Positions 8,565-17,830 are shown, counted from the first letter of the stretch. The stretch: DNA of 64,000 nt from Fusobacterium sp. FSA-380-WT-3A (GCF_012843705.1 NZ_JABAFQ010000001.1:1-64000), one strand, 5' to 3'. A program made the numbers and translations. Notes: generated by a model not told the origin, from the sequence alone.

Positions 8565-9404
8565 TTATTTTAAATTTTTAAATCCTTTTCCAAGAACTTC
8601 AGCGACATCTGTGATATATACAAAAGCATTTTCATCTATAGACCTAATTATTCTTTTTATTGTAGCCACTTCATATCTACTTACAATACAAGAAAGCATA
8701 TTTTTTTCTTCACCTCTGTATCCACCTTGTGCTTTTATAATAGTTGTTCCTCTTTTTGCCTCTTTCATTATTATATCTTTTATCACTAAAGACTTATCAG
8801 AGATGATTGTAATAGCTTTAGAACTGTCAAATCCATCTTGGATCATATCAATAACTTTTGTACATGCAAAAACACCAACAAGAGTATACATAAATATTTC
8901 TTTTCCAAAAAGAAAGCCAGAAATACTTAAAATAAGAAAATCCATAGAAAAAAAAGCTTTTCCTACAGGAATATCAAAATATTTAGTAAGAATTTTTACT
9001 ATAATATCAGTTCCCCCACTAGAACCACCAGCAGCAAACATAGATCCCAAACCAAGTCCAACAACTATTCCACCAAAAATAGAAGCAACTAATTTATCTT
9101 CTAAAGGGTTTATGGGAATTTTAGTTAAAATATTAAAAGCTAGTGAAGTAATAATAGTACCATAAAAAGTTTTTAATATAAATTTTCCACCAATTAACTT
9201 GTAACCTAATATAATCAATGGAATATTTATAAGAGCATAAGTAATTCCCATATCAAATCTAAAAAGATAATATAGAATAAGGGAAATGCCTGTAACACCA
9301 CTACTTCCTAATGAATTTGCTCGATAAAAATAATGTATACCAAAAGCTATTAAGAAAGCTCCAACAGTTATAAGAAATAAATCTCTAAAAAAATATTTTT
9401 TCAA
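8565..9404 (-). CDS. YitT family membrane protein (DUF2179)
   Basis: A 279-residue integral membrane protein with about five or six hydrophobic segments in the first 175 residues, including the family pattern NSLGSSGVTGISLILYYL and a glycine-rich GLGLGSMFAAGGSSGGTDII. A C-terminal soluble DUF2179 domain follows (about 190-279; FVYITDVAEVLGKGF). YitT proteins are widespread and of unknown transport function. It starts 14 bp after the pyrophosphatase-like gene and is probably co-transcribed with it. The ribosome binding site is AGGAGG. Confidence 0.88.
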   Translation of the reverse strand: MKKYFFRDLFLITVGAFLIAFGIHYFYRANSLGSSGVTGISLILYYLFRFDMGITYALINIPLIILGYKLIGGKFILKTFYGTIITSLAFNILTKIPINPLEDKLVASIFGGIVVGLGLGSMFAAGGSSGGTDIIVKILTKYFDIPVGKAFFSMDFLILSISGFLFGKEIFMYTLVGVFACTKVIDMIQDGFDSSKAITIISDKSLVIKDIIMKEAKRGTTIIKAQGGYRGEEKNMLSCIVSRYEVATIKRIIRSIDENAFVYITDVAEVLGKGFKNLK

Positions 9405-9418
9405 AATTTACCTCCTAA

Positions 9419-11035
9419 TCAATCAAGATTTTGGCTAGTAATCATAAGTACAGGAACAACTTGTTTTTTTCTAGAGATTATTCCATTAAGCCATACAATA
9501 TTATTTTCTAGTTTTACATCAAAAGCTTTTTCTACTAAGTTTTGTTTTTCACCAACTGCCAAGAAATAAGAACCAGATTTAATAATATCTGTAATTATTA
9601 ATATTGATAAAGAATAATCATGAATTTCATTATTAACATTCATTATATCTTCAAAATCTTTTTTCTTCTCTAAGATACCTTCAATATCTACAGTATTTAT
9701 TTGAGATATAGATATTTTTACACCATTCATTGTAAATTCTTTCATATCTATTGATAAAATATCTTGTGAAGTCATATTTTTTAATGAAGTTCCAGCTATA
9801 AGCATTTTCATACCATAAGCTTCAAAATCTTTTTCTTCACAAAGTTTTGAAAGTTCTTTTACTGCTTCAATATCTTTTGTTGTGCAAGTAGGTGATTTAA
9901 AAAGAAGTGTATCAGAAAGAATAGCACTCATCATAAGTCCAGCCATCTCTCTAGACGGAATAATTCTTGCTGCCTTATATAAATCATAAATAATTGTAGA
10001 TGTACAACCAACTATTTCAGCATTAATTTGTACAGGTTCATCTGTTATAAAGTTACCAAATTTATGATGGTCAACCACTTGAAGAATTTTTGCATCTTGT
10101 AATCCTTCTACAGATTGCTCTTTTTCATTGTGGTCTACTAAAATAACTTTTTTTCTTGTGAAATTAATTAAGTTTTTAGTTCTAATTGTTCCATAAACTG
10201 TTCCATCTTTTTTTGTAACAGGGAAGTTTGTTTGTGTTGCTTCTTTCATAATATCTCTTATATCATGTAAAAATTCATCAATTTTAAATGAATAGAATTT
10301 TTCTTTAGGAATTATAGAAGAAACAGAAAGAGATTGACTTATAAGACTTATAATTTTAAAAAGATTTGAATGAACTCTCATAATTGCACATTCAGAAGTA
10401 ACTCTAGGACTTATAAAATCTTCCTCACTGCAAGAAACTATAATAACTTTAGCTCCTGCTTTTATAGACCTATCAATTCCATCAGCAATATATGTTGTAA
10501 CAACTATATCTCCAGGTAAAACTTCATCAAGTTCTGAAACTGATTTTAAATTACCTTGAATAATTCCAGAAGGATAATTTCCACTTACAATTTCACCTTT
10601 TAAAACATTCATTAGGTTTTCATAAGTTGTAGTATATTTTCCAAATAAATCAGAGTGCTCTAAGTTAAGATAAGTATTAGCTATGTCTGATACATGTAAT
10701 AAACCTTTTAGTTGTCTATTTTCATCAATTACAGGTAAACTTGAAAAGTTTTCTTTAGTCATAGTGTCTAAAGCACCTTTTAAGGAATCATTGATAGATA
10801 AAACTTTTTTCTCTACTCTTGTTAAATCAGAGATTTGAGCACTAACAGTTGTTAAAAGTTTTGGTTTTTCTATTTTAAAATAATCTAATACAAAGTTTGT
10901 TTCATTATTAGTTTCACCTAGTCTACAAGGAACAGCATTTTCTCCAAGTTGATTTTTTAAATTTGCCAAAGCAATAGAAGAACAAATTGAATCTGTATCT
11001 GGGTGCCTATGTCCAAAGATTAATATAGGGTCCAT
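9419..11035 (-). CDS. Putative manganese-dependent inorganic pyrophosphatase with CBS and DRTGG domains
   Basis: A DHH-family phosphoesterase of about 538 residues. The metal-binding N-terminus reads FGHRHPDTDS, and VDHHKFGNF (about 320) is the DHH motif. Between them lie two CBS-like segments and a DRTGG-like domain, the layout of CBS-PPases whose activity is controlled by adenine nucleotides or diadenosine polyphosphates. It hydrolyses PPi to phosphate in the cytoplasm. The start is ATG 11035: AAGGAGGATTTT lies immediately upstream, while a start nine codons earlier would place that site inside the gene. It has its own promoter and is followed by yitT. Confidence 0.88.
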   Translation of the reverse strand: MDPILIFGHRHPDTDSICSSIALANLKNQLGENAVPCRLGETNNETNFVLDYFKIEKPKLLTTVSAQISDLTRVEKKVLSINDSLKGALDTMTKENFSSLPVIDENRQLKGLLHVSDIANTYLNLEHSDLFGKYTTTYENLMNVLKGEIVSGNYPSGIIQGNLKSVSELDEVLPGDIVVTTYIADGIDRSIKAGAKVIIVSCSEEDFISPRVTSECAIMRVHSNLFKIISLISQSLSVSSIIPKEKFYSFKIDEFLHDIRDIMKEATQTNFPVTKKDGTVYGTIRTKNLINFTRKKVILVDHNEKEQSVEGLQDAKILQVVDHHKFGNFITDEPVQINAEIVGCTSTIIYDLYKAARIIPSREMAGLMMSAILSDTLLFKSPTCTTKDIEAVKELSKLCEEKDFEAYGMKMLIAGTSLKNMTSQDILSIDMKEFTMNGVKISISQINTVDIEGILEKKKDFEDIMNVNNEIHDYSLSILIITDIIKSGSYFLAVGEKQNLVEKAFDVKLENNIVWLNGIISRKKQVVPVLMITSQNLD

Positions 11036-11071
11036 AAAATCCTCCTTTATAAATAATCTCAATATATTAGT

Positions 11072-11100
11072 ATTATAACCTATATTTTAAAAATGAGCAA
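11072..11100 (-). promoter_or_regulatory. Promoter of the pyrophosphatase-yitT unit
   Basis: Minus strand TTGCTC (11095-11100), a 17-bp spacer, TATAAT (11072-11077). The TATAAT is 36 bp from the ATG. Confidence 0.7.
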
Positions 11101-11169
11101 ATTATTTAAATAAAAATATTTTTGAACTAAAATTGATTAAAATGAATAATTATAACAAAATAAAAAAAT

Positions 11170-11198
11170 TTGTGATAATAATTGAAATGTGTTATACT
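11170..11198 (+). promoter_or_regulatory. Promoter of aroK
   Basis: TTGTGA (11170-11175), a 17-bp spacer and TATACT (11193-11198) with an extended TGT. It is divergent from the pyrophosphatase promoter and leaves a very short leader before the aroK start. Confidence 0.7.
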
Positions 11199-11217
11199 AG
11201 AAAATGGAAGGTGAAGT

Positions 11218-11733
11218 ATGAAAGAAAATATTGCATTGATAGGCTTTATGGGTAGTGGAAAAACTACTGTAGGTAGAGCTTTGGCAAAAGCTTTAGAAAT
11301 GAAATTTGTAGATATAGATAAAGAGATTGTAAAACTTGAAAAAAGAAGTGTAGCTGAAATTTTTCAAGAAAATGGAGAACAATACTTTAGGGAATTAGAA
11401 AGAAAGATAATCGATAAGGAATCTAAAGATAACAATATAGTTATCTCTACAGGTGGAGGGGTAATTATAGATAATGAAAATATAAAAAAATTAAAAAATA
11501 CATCTTTTGTTGTATATCTTAATTGTGATATAGATTGTATTTTTGAAAGAGTAAAAAATAAAAAACATAGACCTCTTTTAAATGTAGAAGACCCATATAA
11601 AAAAATAGTAGAATTGTATAATAAAAGAGAGATTCTTTATAAAATTTCTTGTGATTTTAGTGTAGATATAAATAGAGAAAGTTATCTTTATGATACTGTA
11701 GAAAAAATTAAAAATAAATATATCAATAGTTAG
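11218..11733 (+). CDS. aroK: Shikimate kinase
   Basis: Phosphorylates the 3-hydroxyl of shikimate with ATP, the fifth step of the chorismate pathway. The 171-residue size is standard. The P-loop [11 protein letters not shown] is at 9-19, the shikimate-binding DIDKEI follows, then FRELERK (binding Arg), the STGGGVI motif, and the lid Arg in KKHRPLL. It lies upstream of an SDR gene with a 13-bp gap. The other chorismate genes visible here are aroB and aroA at 38.9-41.3 kb and an aroA paralogue at 23.9 kb, so the pathway is dispersed. Confidence 0.95.
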   Translation: MKENIALIGFMGSGKTTVGRALAKALEMKFVDIDKEIVKLEKRSVAEIFQENGEQYFRELERKIIDKESKDNNIVISTGGGVIIDNENIKKLKNTSFVVYLNCDIDCIFERVKNKKHRPLLNVEDPYKKIVELYNKREILYKISCDFSVDINRESYLYDTVEKIKNKYINS

Positions 11734-11746
11734 CAGGAGGAAAGAG

Positions 11747-12520
11747 ATGGGTAGATTAGAAGGAAAAAAAGTATTTATTACTGGAGCAACAGCTGGTATA
11801 GGAAAAAGTTGTGCCATAAAGTTTGCCAATGAAAAAGCTCGTTTAATCCTAATGGTTAGAAACGAAGAAAAAGGAAAAAAATTAGTAGAAGAGATAAATG
11901 TAAAATATCCTAAAGTAGATGTTACTTTATTAATTGGTGACGTTAGAGATGGGAAAGTTTGTGAAGAGCTTGTAAACTCTTTACCAGAAGACTTAAAAGA
12001 TATTGATGTATTAATAAATAATGCTGGTTTAGCTAAGGGATTAAATAAAGTTTATGAAAATTCTATTGAAGATATAAATACAATGATAGATACAAATATA
12101 AAAGGACTTTTATTTGTTACAAGAGCCATTGTTCCTTTTATGGTAAAATATAATAAGGGACATATTATAAACTTAGGTTCTGTAGCTGGTGTTCATGCTT
12201 ATGCTGGTGGAGGAGTTTACTGTGCCACAAAAGCAGCTGTTAAATTTATTTCTGATGCCTTAAGACTTGAACTTATTGAAACTCCTGTAAAAGTTACAAA
12301 CATTCAACCAGGGATTGTTGAAACAGATTTTAGTTTAACAAGATTTAATGGAGATATTGAGAGAGCAAAAAATGTTTATAAGGGAATTGAAGCTCTAACT
12401 CCAGATGATATAGCAGATATAATAGTTTCTACTGTTAGTTATCCTGATAGAGTTCAAATATCTGAAGTAACTATTGTGGCTCAAAATCAGGCTGATAGTA
12501 GAGCAATATTTAAAAAATAA
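11747..12520 (+). CDS. Short-chain dehydrogenase (YdfG-like NADP-dependent 3-hydroxy acid dehydrogenase)
   Basis: A classical SDR of 257 residues. The cofactor-binding TGATAGIGKS is near the N-terminus, NNAGLAKG comes near 92, the catalytic Ser is in NLGSVAGVHAYAGG, and YCATK supplies the catalytic Tyr and Lys. The basic patch MVRNEEKGKK after beta-2 suggests NADP preference. The overall form, with PGIVETDFSLTRFNGD, resembles YdfG, which oxidises serine, threonine and 3-hydroxy acids. It is in an apparent operon behind aroK (AGGAGG in the 13-bp gap), but no pathway link to shikimate is evident. Confidence 0.85.
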   Translation: MGRLEGKKVFITGATAGIGKSCAIKFANEKARLILMVRNEEKGKKLVEEINVKYPKVDVTLLIGDVRDGKVCEELVNSLPEDLKDIDVLINNAGLAKGLNKVYENSIEDINTMIDTNIKGLLFVTRAIVPFMVKYNKGHIINLGSVAGVHAYAGGGVYCATKAAVKFISDALRLELIETPVKVTNIQPGIVETDFSLTRFNGDIERAKNVYKGIEALTPDDIADIIVSTVSYPDRVQISEVTIVAQNQADSRAIFKK

Positions 12521-12530
12521 ACTAAATAGA

Positions 12531-12566
12531 AAAGAGGGTGTAATTTTTTAACACCCTCTTTTTTTA
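12531..12566. terminator. Bidirectional terminator between the SDR gene and potC
   Basis: Perfect 11-bp stem AAAGAGGGTGT/ACACCCTCTTT with A- and T-rich flanks. It serves both converging units and partly overlaps the potC stop codon. Confidence 0.85.
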
Positions 12567-13337
12567 ATGAATAAAATATTTTTGTAATCTTGTTGTAGAT
12601 AATGTAAGTATAGTTGCAAATCCTATAAATAATACTGATAGAGAGTTTATTACAGGAGATACTCCTATTCTTATCATAGAATAAATTCTAAGTGGTAATG
12701 TTGTAGAACCTGGTCCAGCCACAAAGAATGTTGCCACAAAATCGTCAAAAGATAAGGTAAAGGCAATTAAGAATCCAGAAATTATTGCTGGTATAAGAAG
12801 TGGTAATATTATTTTTTTCAAAGTTTGAAATTCTGTAGCTCCTAAATCATAAGAAGCTTCTACTAATGAATAGTCTATTTCAGCTAATCTTGATAAAACT
12901 ATAAAAAGTACAAATGGAATATTTACTGTTGTATGAACTATTATAATACTCATAAGTCCAAGTTGTAATTTTATAGTTACAAATAATATTAATAATGAAA
13001 CTCCCATAATTATTTCTGGAACAATCAATGGTAAAAATACAATTATTTTTAAATATTTTTTAAATTTAAAATTATGCCAATGGAGTCCTATTGCTCCTAA
13101 AGTTCCAATAATTGTAGATATTGAACTAGAAATTAAAGCAATAAATACACTGTATCTAAAGGCTCTCCAAAGTTCATCTGAATAAAGGAAAAGTTCTCTA
13201 TACCATCTCAATGAAAAACCTTGCCAAACCATAGCTTTACTATCATTGAAAGAATAAACTACTAAAACTATAAGTGGTAAATAGAAAAATACTATAGAAA
13301 ATAAAAAGAAAAATAATGATGTTCTTCTCTTATCCAT
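12564..13337 (-). CDS. potC: Spermidine/putrescine ABC transporter permease PotC
   Basis: A 257-residue inner-membrane permease with about six hydrophobic spans and the EAA loop EASYDLGATEFQTLKKIILPLLIPAI, which contacts the ATPase. FDDFVATFFVAGPGSTTLPLRIYSMIR is characteristic of PotC/PotI. It overlaps potB by 8 bp. potC is the last gene of the operon: a bidirectional terminator and a converging SDR gene follow, leaving no room for potD. Confidence 0.93.
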   Translation of the reverse strand: MDKRRTSLFFFLFSIVFFYLPLIVLVVYSFNDSKAMVWQGFSLRWYRELFLYSDELWRAFRYSVFIALISSSISTIIGTLGAIGLHWHNFKFKKYLKIIVFLPLIVPEIIMGVSLLILFVTIKLQLGLMSIIIVHTTVNIPFVLFIVLSRLAEIDYSLVEASYDLGATEFQTLKKIILPLLIPAIISGFLIAFTLSFDDFVATFFVAGPGSTTLPLRIYSMIRIGVSPVINSLSVLFIGFATILTLSTTRLQKYFIH

Positions 13338-14169
13338 TTAACTCACCTCTTTCCTGCTTTATAAGTCCTATTACTAGAATTATAATTGTAACAAAAATAA
13401 GTACAGATGAGATAGTTGAAGCCATTGGCCAGTTTCTTGTTTCTGTTAAATGACGGGCAATAACATTTCCTAAGAAAATAGAGTTTGTTCCTCCAACAAG
13501 TTTTGGAACTATATAAGAACCTAACATAGGAACAAAAGTAAAAATACTTGCTGTCATTATACCATTTTTTATATTAGGTAAAAATACTTTAAAGAAAGAT
13601 TGTTTATTAGTAGCTCCTAAATCTCTAGCAGCTTCCATTAGAGAAAAATCAAATTTATCTATAGTTGCATATAATGGTAATATTGCAAAAGGTAAACTTG
13701 TATATACTGAAATAAGTATAACAGCCCAAGTATTATAAAGAAATTGTATAGAATGATCTATAAATCCAAATTTCTTTAATATCATATTTACAAATCCATT
13801 ACTTCCTAAAATTGCCATCCAAGCATAAATTCTTATAAGAAAGTTTGTCCAAAATGGAATTATTATTAAATAAATAAGTTTTTCTTTATATTTTGAACGG
13901 ACTATAAAATAAGCTGTAGGTACTGCAATAATTATTGTAACTATAGTTACTAATATACTTATAAAAAGTGTCTTATAAACAATTGATAAAAATACTGAAT
14001 TTTTAAAAATAGTGAAAGATTCAAGAGTAAATTCTAATTCTACTCCTCCATAAACTCCTTTTTTTAGGAAAGAATATACCAAAACAATAAGCATAGGGAT
14101 TAAGAAAAAAGCTGTTAGCCATATTGTTATAGGTACTGTATATAAAACTCCTTTTTTACTGTTTTTCAT
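13330..14169 (-). CDS. potB: Spermidine/putrescine ABC transporter permease PotB
   Basis: A 279-residue permease with about six hydrophobic spans. The EAA motif is EAARDLGATNKQSFFKVFLPNIK, and the PMLGSYIVPKLVGGTNSIFLGNVIARH segment is typical of PotB. It partners potC in the membrane channel. It starts 1 bp after potA and overlaps potC by 8 bp, so the three are translated as one coupled unit. Confidence 0.93.
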   Translation of the reverse strand: MKNSKKGVLYTVPITIWLTAFFLIPMLIVLVYSFLKKGVYGGVELEFTLESFTIFKNSVFLSIVYKTLFISILVTIVTIIIAVPTAYFIVRSKYKEKLIYLIIIPFWTNFLIRIYAWMAILGSNGFVNMILKKFGFIDHSIQFLYNTWAVILISVYTSLPFAILPLYATIDKFDFSLMEAARDLGATNKQSFFKVFLPNIKNGIMTASIFTFVPMLGSYIVPKLVGGTNSIFLGNVIARHLTETRNWPMASTISSVLIFVTIIILVIGLIKQERGELNG

Positions 14170-14170
14170 T

Positions 14171-15286
14171 TTATTTTACCTCAACGAGATAACTATCTTC
14201 AAAGTTCCATGATATAAATGCTTCTTCATCCCAGCTTACATCTGTATCATCATCTTCAAAGAAAATGTCATGTTGCTTAAATGCTTTTATAAGTAAGTTT
14301 TTATCTCCGTTTACCCATGTAAAATATTTACTTTGGAAACCTGTATAAATAACCTCATCAACATAAACACTTAATGTATTATATTTCCAACTTAAATTTT
14401 CAGGTTTTTTCTTAGTAACTTTTATTTTTTCAGGTCTAACTGAAACTACAACCTTATCTCCTACTTTTACATTTCTATCCATTTCAAAAAGAATTTCTCC
14501 AAAATTAGGATTTATAAGAGTTGCACAAGTATCACTATTTATTTTTGTAACTTCTCCCTCTATAAAGTTATTTTCTCCTATAAAATCAGCAACAAACATA
14601 TCTGCTGGTGATTCATAAACTTCTGCTGGTGTTCCAACTTGTAAAATATTTCCTTGGTTCATAATAGCTATTCTATCTGAAATAGACAAGGCTTCTTGTT
14701 GGTCGTGAGTTATAAATATAAAAGTAATTCCAACTTCTTCATGAATATTATCTAATTCAATAAGTAAGTTTTGTCTAAGTTTAGCATCTAGTGCTGATAA
14801 AGGTTCATCAAGAAGTAATACTTCTGGTTTATTTATAAGAGCTCTAGCAATAGATACCCTTTGTTGTTGCCCTCCTGATAATTGATTAGGTTTTTTATTT
14901 GCGTGTTCTTCCAAATCAATCATCTTTAACATTTTAGCAACTTCTGTTTTTATATATTCTTCACTTTCCTTTTTTAATCTTAAAGAAAATGCTATGTTTT
15001 CAAAGACAGTTAAATGAGGAAAAAGAGCATATTTTTGAAATATAGTATTTATAGGTCTAAGATTTGGAGGCAACTTGGTTATCTCCTTGTCTCCTAAATA
15101 AACTACACCAGAGTCAGGCTCTGTAAATCCTGCAAGAATTCTTAAAAGAGTAGTTTTTCCACATCCAGAAGGACCTAAAATTGAAAAAAATTCTCCTGGT
15201 TGAATATTTAAATTAATATTCTTCAAAACTTGGACTCCATCAAAATTTTTTGAAAGATTCTCAATAGAAATACCTTTTTTTTCCAC
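14171..15286 (-). CDS. potA: Spermidine/putrescine ABC transporter ATP-binding protein PotA
   Basis: A 371-residue ABC ATPase. The Walker A GPSGCGKTT lies near 40, the signature LSGGQQQRVSIARAL near 140, and Walker B VLLLDEPLSALD just after. FITHDQQEALSISDRI gives the switch His, and a C-terminal TOBE-like domain (about 240-371) is typical of the CUT1/Opp-type PotA group. It energises polyamine import through PotB and PotC. The start is GTG at 15286, preceded by GGAGGTTGATAA. It is first in the potABC order. Confidence 0.93.
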   Translation of the reverse strand: MEKKGISIENLSKNFDGVQVLKNINLNIQPGEFFSILGPSGCGKTTLLRILAGFTEPDSGVVYLGDKEITKLPPNLRPINTIFQKYALFPHLTVFENIAFSLRLKKESEEYIKTEVAKMLKMIDLEEHANKKPNQLSGGQQQRVSIARALINKPEVLLLDEPLSALDAKLRQNLLIELDNIHEEVGITFIFITHDQQEALSISDRIAIMNQGNILQVGTPAEVYESPADMFVADFIGENNFIEGEVTKINSDTCATLINPNFGEILFEMDRNVKVGDKVVVSVRPEKIKVTKKKPENLSWKYNTLSVYVDEVIYTGFQSKYFTWVNGDKNLLIKAFKQHDIFFEDDDTDVSWDEEAFISWNFEDSYLVEVK

Positions 15287-15401
15287 TTATCAACCTCCTA
15301 ATTACATTATTAAAATTGTCAAATTTTTTAGTACATCCTTATTATTTTATCACATTTAAAAAAAAATTACAAATTATTCTTCTCAATAAAAAAAATATAT
15401 A

Positions 15402-15474
15402 TTGACATAAATAAAAAAAACATATAAAATACATACGTAATCTGGTTTATTTTTTTTAAATTTTTTGATATACT
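15402..15474 (+). promoter_or_regulatory. Tandem promoters for tRNA-Sec and pepV
   Basis: The upstream promoter is TTGACA (15402-15407), a 17-bp spacer and TAAAAT (15425-15430). A second, extended -10 (TGATATACT, 15466-15474) ends about 14 bp before the mature tRNA and would start transcription almost at its 5' end. Confidence 0.6.
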
Positions 15475-15488
15475 ATTATTAGAGAAAT

Positions 15489-15583
15489 GGAAGCGGCAGA
15501 AAACTGGTGTTTTCAGCAGTCTTCAAAACTGTATTGGTGGGACATAGTTCCATGATAGGTTCGATTCCTATACGCTTCCGCCA
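15489..15583 (+). tRNA. selC: tRNA-Sec (anticodon TCA)
   Basis: A 95-nt tRNA with the hallmarks of bacterial selenocysteine tRNA. It has a long acceptor stem starting GGAAGCGG, an extended 6-bp D-stem GAAAAC/GTTTTC closing a 4-nt loop, and an anticodon loop CTTCAAA giving TCA, which reads UGA. It also has a long variable arm with a TGGGAC/GTTCCA stem, a T-arm with GGTTCGATTCC, discriminator G and encoded CCA. The TCA anticodon and long D-stem rule out tRNA-Ser and tRNA-Leu. selA, selB and selD are not in this window. It sits 28 bp before pepV and may share its transcript. Confidence 0.95.
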
Positions 15584-15611
15584 TAATATATTAATAAGAG
15601 GTGTCAAGTAA

Positions 15612-16991
15612 ATGGATATTCAAAAAGAAGTATTAAAATATAAAGAACAATTAATTTCGTCACTTCAAGAATCAATTCAAATAAAAAGTGTTGAAGAAGA
15701 ACCAAAATCTGGAATGCCTTTTGGTGAGGGACCAGCTAAAGCTTTACAACATTTCTTAAAAGTGGGAGAAAACTTAGGATTTAAAGTTGAAAACTTTGAT
15801 AACTATGCTGGACATATAATTTTTGGAGAAGGAGAAGAATCTCTAGGAATATTAGGACATGTTGATGTTGTACCAGAAGGAACTGGTTGGGATTATCCAC
15901 CTTATTCAGGAATGATTGTTGATAATAAAATGTATGGTAGAGGTACTTTAGATGATAAAGGACCTTTAATGATATGTCTTTATGCAATGAAATGTTTAAA
16001 AGATATGGGAATTCCTTTAAAAAAACAAATTAGAATGATAGTTGGGGCAAATGAAGAAACAGAATGGGGTTGTATGAAACATTATTTCAATACATTAAAA
16101 ATGCCTGAGCCTACTTTATCATTTACACCGGATAGTAGTTTTCCTGTTACTTTTGCAGAAAAAGGAATATTAAGAGGACTTCTAAAAATAAAATGTGATG
16201 ATAATTTTTCTATTCAGGGTGGAAAAGTATTTAATGCTGTTCCTGAAAAAACTTTCTTAACTTTACCTTTAGAATATAAAAATCTTATTATAGAAGAATT
16301 AGAAAAATATAATTTTGAAAATGAATATAAAATAACTTGTGAAGAAAAAAATAATAAATTAGAAATTATATCTTATGGAAAGGCTGCTCACGCTGCTCAT
16401 CCAGAATTAGGATATAACTCTCTTTCAGCTTTATTATCATTTATATATGCTATTGGATTAAAAGTTACAGGTCTTTCTGAAATGGCAAAATATTTTGGAG
16501 AAAATATAAAACTTGAGTTCAATGGAAAATCAGCAGGACTTTACTTTAAAGATGAGCCTTCTGGTGAAATAACTATGAACTATGGAAAAGCTTATGTTGA
16601 AGATGGATATTTATATGTATCTCTTGACACAAGATATCCTGTAACAGTAAAAGTAGAAGAATTAGAAAATAAATTATTTGTATTACTTAACAAATATGGA
16701 ATTGAATTTGTTGGTGGAAAAAAAGAAAATCCTTTATATATTAAAAAAGATAGTTTCTTGGTACAAGAACTTACAAATATCTATAAAGAAATTACAAATG
16801 ATAAAGATTGTGAACCTGTTGCTATAGGTGGTGGAACTTATGCTAAGGCTGTAAAAAACTGTGTTGCTTTTGGTGCCTTACTTAAAGAAACACCTGATAC
16901 TATGCACCAAAAAAATGAATGTATTCCTTTAGACACTTTGGATACATTATTAAAAATATATGTAGAAGCAATTTATAGATTAGCTAAATAA
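15612..16991 (+). CDS. pepV: M20 family dipeptidase PepV
   Basis: A 459-residue zinc metallopeptidase that splits dipeptides, including Xaa-His types, in the cytoplasm. Metal ligands are visible in LGHVDVVPEGTGW (His, Asp), GRGTLDDKGP (bridging Asp) and GANEETEWGC (catalytic Glu pair). HAAHPELGYNSL lies in the lid domain and the C-terminal GGGTYAKA...MHQKNE supplies the last His ligand. Length fits PepV/Sapep rather than the shorter M20 carboxypeptidases. It lies between tRNA-Sec and fabG, with a 13-bp gap to fabG, so the three may be co-transcribed. Confidence 0.92.
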   Translation: MDIQKEVLKYKEQLISSLQESIQIKSVEEEPKSGMPFGEGPAKALQHFLKVGENLGFKVENFDNYAGHIIFGEGEESLGILGHVDVVPEGTGWDYPPYSGMIVDNKMYGRGTLDDKGPLMICLYAMKCLKDMGIPLKKQIRMIVGANEETEWGCMKHYFNTLKMPEPTLSFTPDSSFPVTFAEKGILRGLLKIKCDDNFSIQGGKVFNAVPEKTFLTLPLEYKNLIIEELEKYNFENEYKITCEEKNNKLEIISYGKAAHAAHPELGYNSLSALLSFIYAIGLKVTGLSEMAKYFGENIKLEFNGKSAGLYFKDEPSGEITMNYGKAYVEDGYLYVSLDTRYPVTVKVEELENKLFVLLNKYGIEFVGGKKENPLYIKKDSFLVQELTNIYKEITNDKDCEPVAIGGGTYAKAVKNCVAFGALLKETPDTMHQKNECIPLDTLDTLLKIYVEAIYRLAK

Positions 16992-17004
16992 ATTAGGAGG
17001 AAAA

Positions 17005-17730
17005 ATGAATAGAATTGAAGGAAAAGTAGCTTTAGTTACTGGAGGAGCTGCTGGAATTGGAAGAGCAATAGTTGAAAGATTTGCTGCTGAAGGGGCAAAA
17101 ATGGTTATTGCTTGTGATGTAAATCCATGTGAATATGAACAAGAAAATGTTGTTGGAAAAATATTAAATGTTACAGATAGAGAAGGAATAAAAGCTTTAG
17201 TCAAAGAAATAGTTGAAACTTATGGAACTATTGATATTTTAGTAAATAATGCTGGAATAACTAAAGATGGACCTTTCTTAAGAATGAGTGAAGACCAATG
17301 GGACGCAGTTATAAATATAAACTTAAAAGGTGTATTTAATGTAACTCAAGCTGTAGCTCCTGTAATGACTAAAGCAAAAAAAGGTTCTATAATAACTTTA
17401 TCTTCAGTTGTTGGTTTATATGGAAATATTGGACAAACTAACTACTCTGCTACTAAAGCTGGAGTTATTGGAATGACTCAAACTTGGAAAAAAGAATTAG
17501 CTAGAAAAGGAGCTCAAATTAGAGTTAACTGTGTTGCACCTGGATTTATTCAGAGTCCAATGACTGATAAATTATCAGAAAAAGCTGTTGAAGGAATTTT
17601 AAGTGGTGTACCATTACAAAGAATGGGAACTAAAGAAGATGTAGCTAATGCTGTATTATTCTTAGCAAGTGACGAATCTTCTTATATTACTGGGGCAGTT
17701 TTACCAATTTCTGGTGGACTTTCATTTTAG
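17005..17730 (+). CDS. fabG: 3-oxoacyl-ACP reductase (FabG-type SDR)
   Basis: A 241-residue SDR. TGGAAGIGRAI binds the cofactor, NNAGITKDGPFLRMSEDQWDAVININ follows, and the catalytic Ser and Tyr-X3-Lys lie in LSSVVGLYGNIGQTNYSATKAG. The C-terminal QSPMTDKL...ITGAVLPISGGLSF matches FabG closely. It reduces 3-oxoacyl-ACP with NADPH in type II fatty acid synthesis. It lies outside any fab cluster, behind pepV, so it could be a FabG paralogue acting on another 3-oxoacyl substrate. Confidence 0.85.
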   Translation: MNRIEGKVALVTGGAAGIGRAIVERFAAEGAKMVIACDVNPCEYEQENVVGKILNVTDREGIKALVKEIVETYGTIDILVNNAGITKDGPFLRMSEDQWDAVININLKGVFNVTQAVAPVMTKAKKGSIITLSSVVGLYGNIGQTNYSATKAGVIGMTQTWKKELARKGAQIRVNCVAPGFIQSPMTDKLSEKAVEGILSGVPLQRMGTKEDVANAVLFLASDESSYITGAVLPISGGLSF

Positions 17731-17751
17731 TTTTATAAAATAATAAAAAAT

Positions 17752-17792
17752 AAAAGAGGGTGTTGTTATTACAACACCCTGTTATTTTTTAT
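17752..17792 (+). terminator. Terminator after fabG
   Basis: Perfect 10-bp stem AGGGTGTTGT/ACAACACCCT closing a TATT loop, then GTTATTTTTT. Confidence 0.85.
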
Positions 17793-17830
17793 ATAAAATT
17801 ATTAATAAAAATTTGTTCCTTTTTAAATAA

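Noticed and set aside
15489-15583. Long-variable-arm tRNA as tRNA-Ser or tRNA-Leu
   Set aside because: The anticodon is TCA and the D-stem is 6 bp with a 4-nt loop, both specific to tRNA-Sec.
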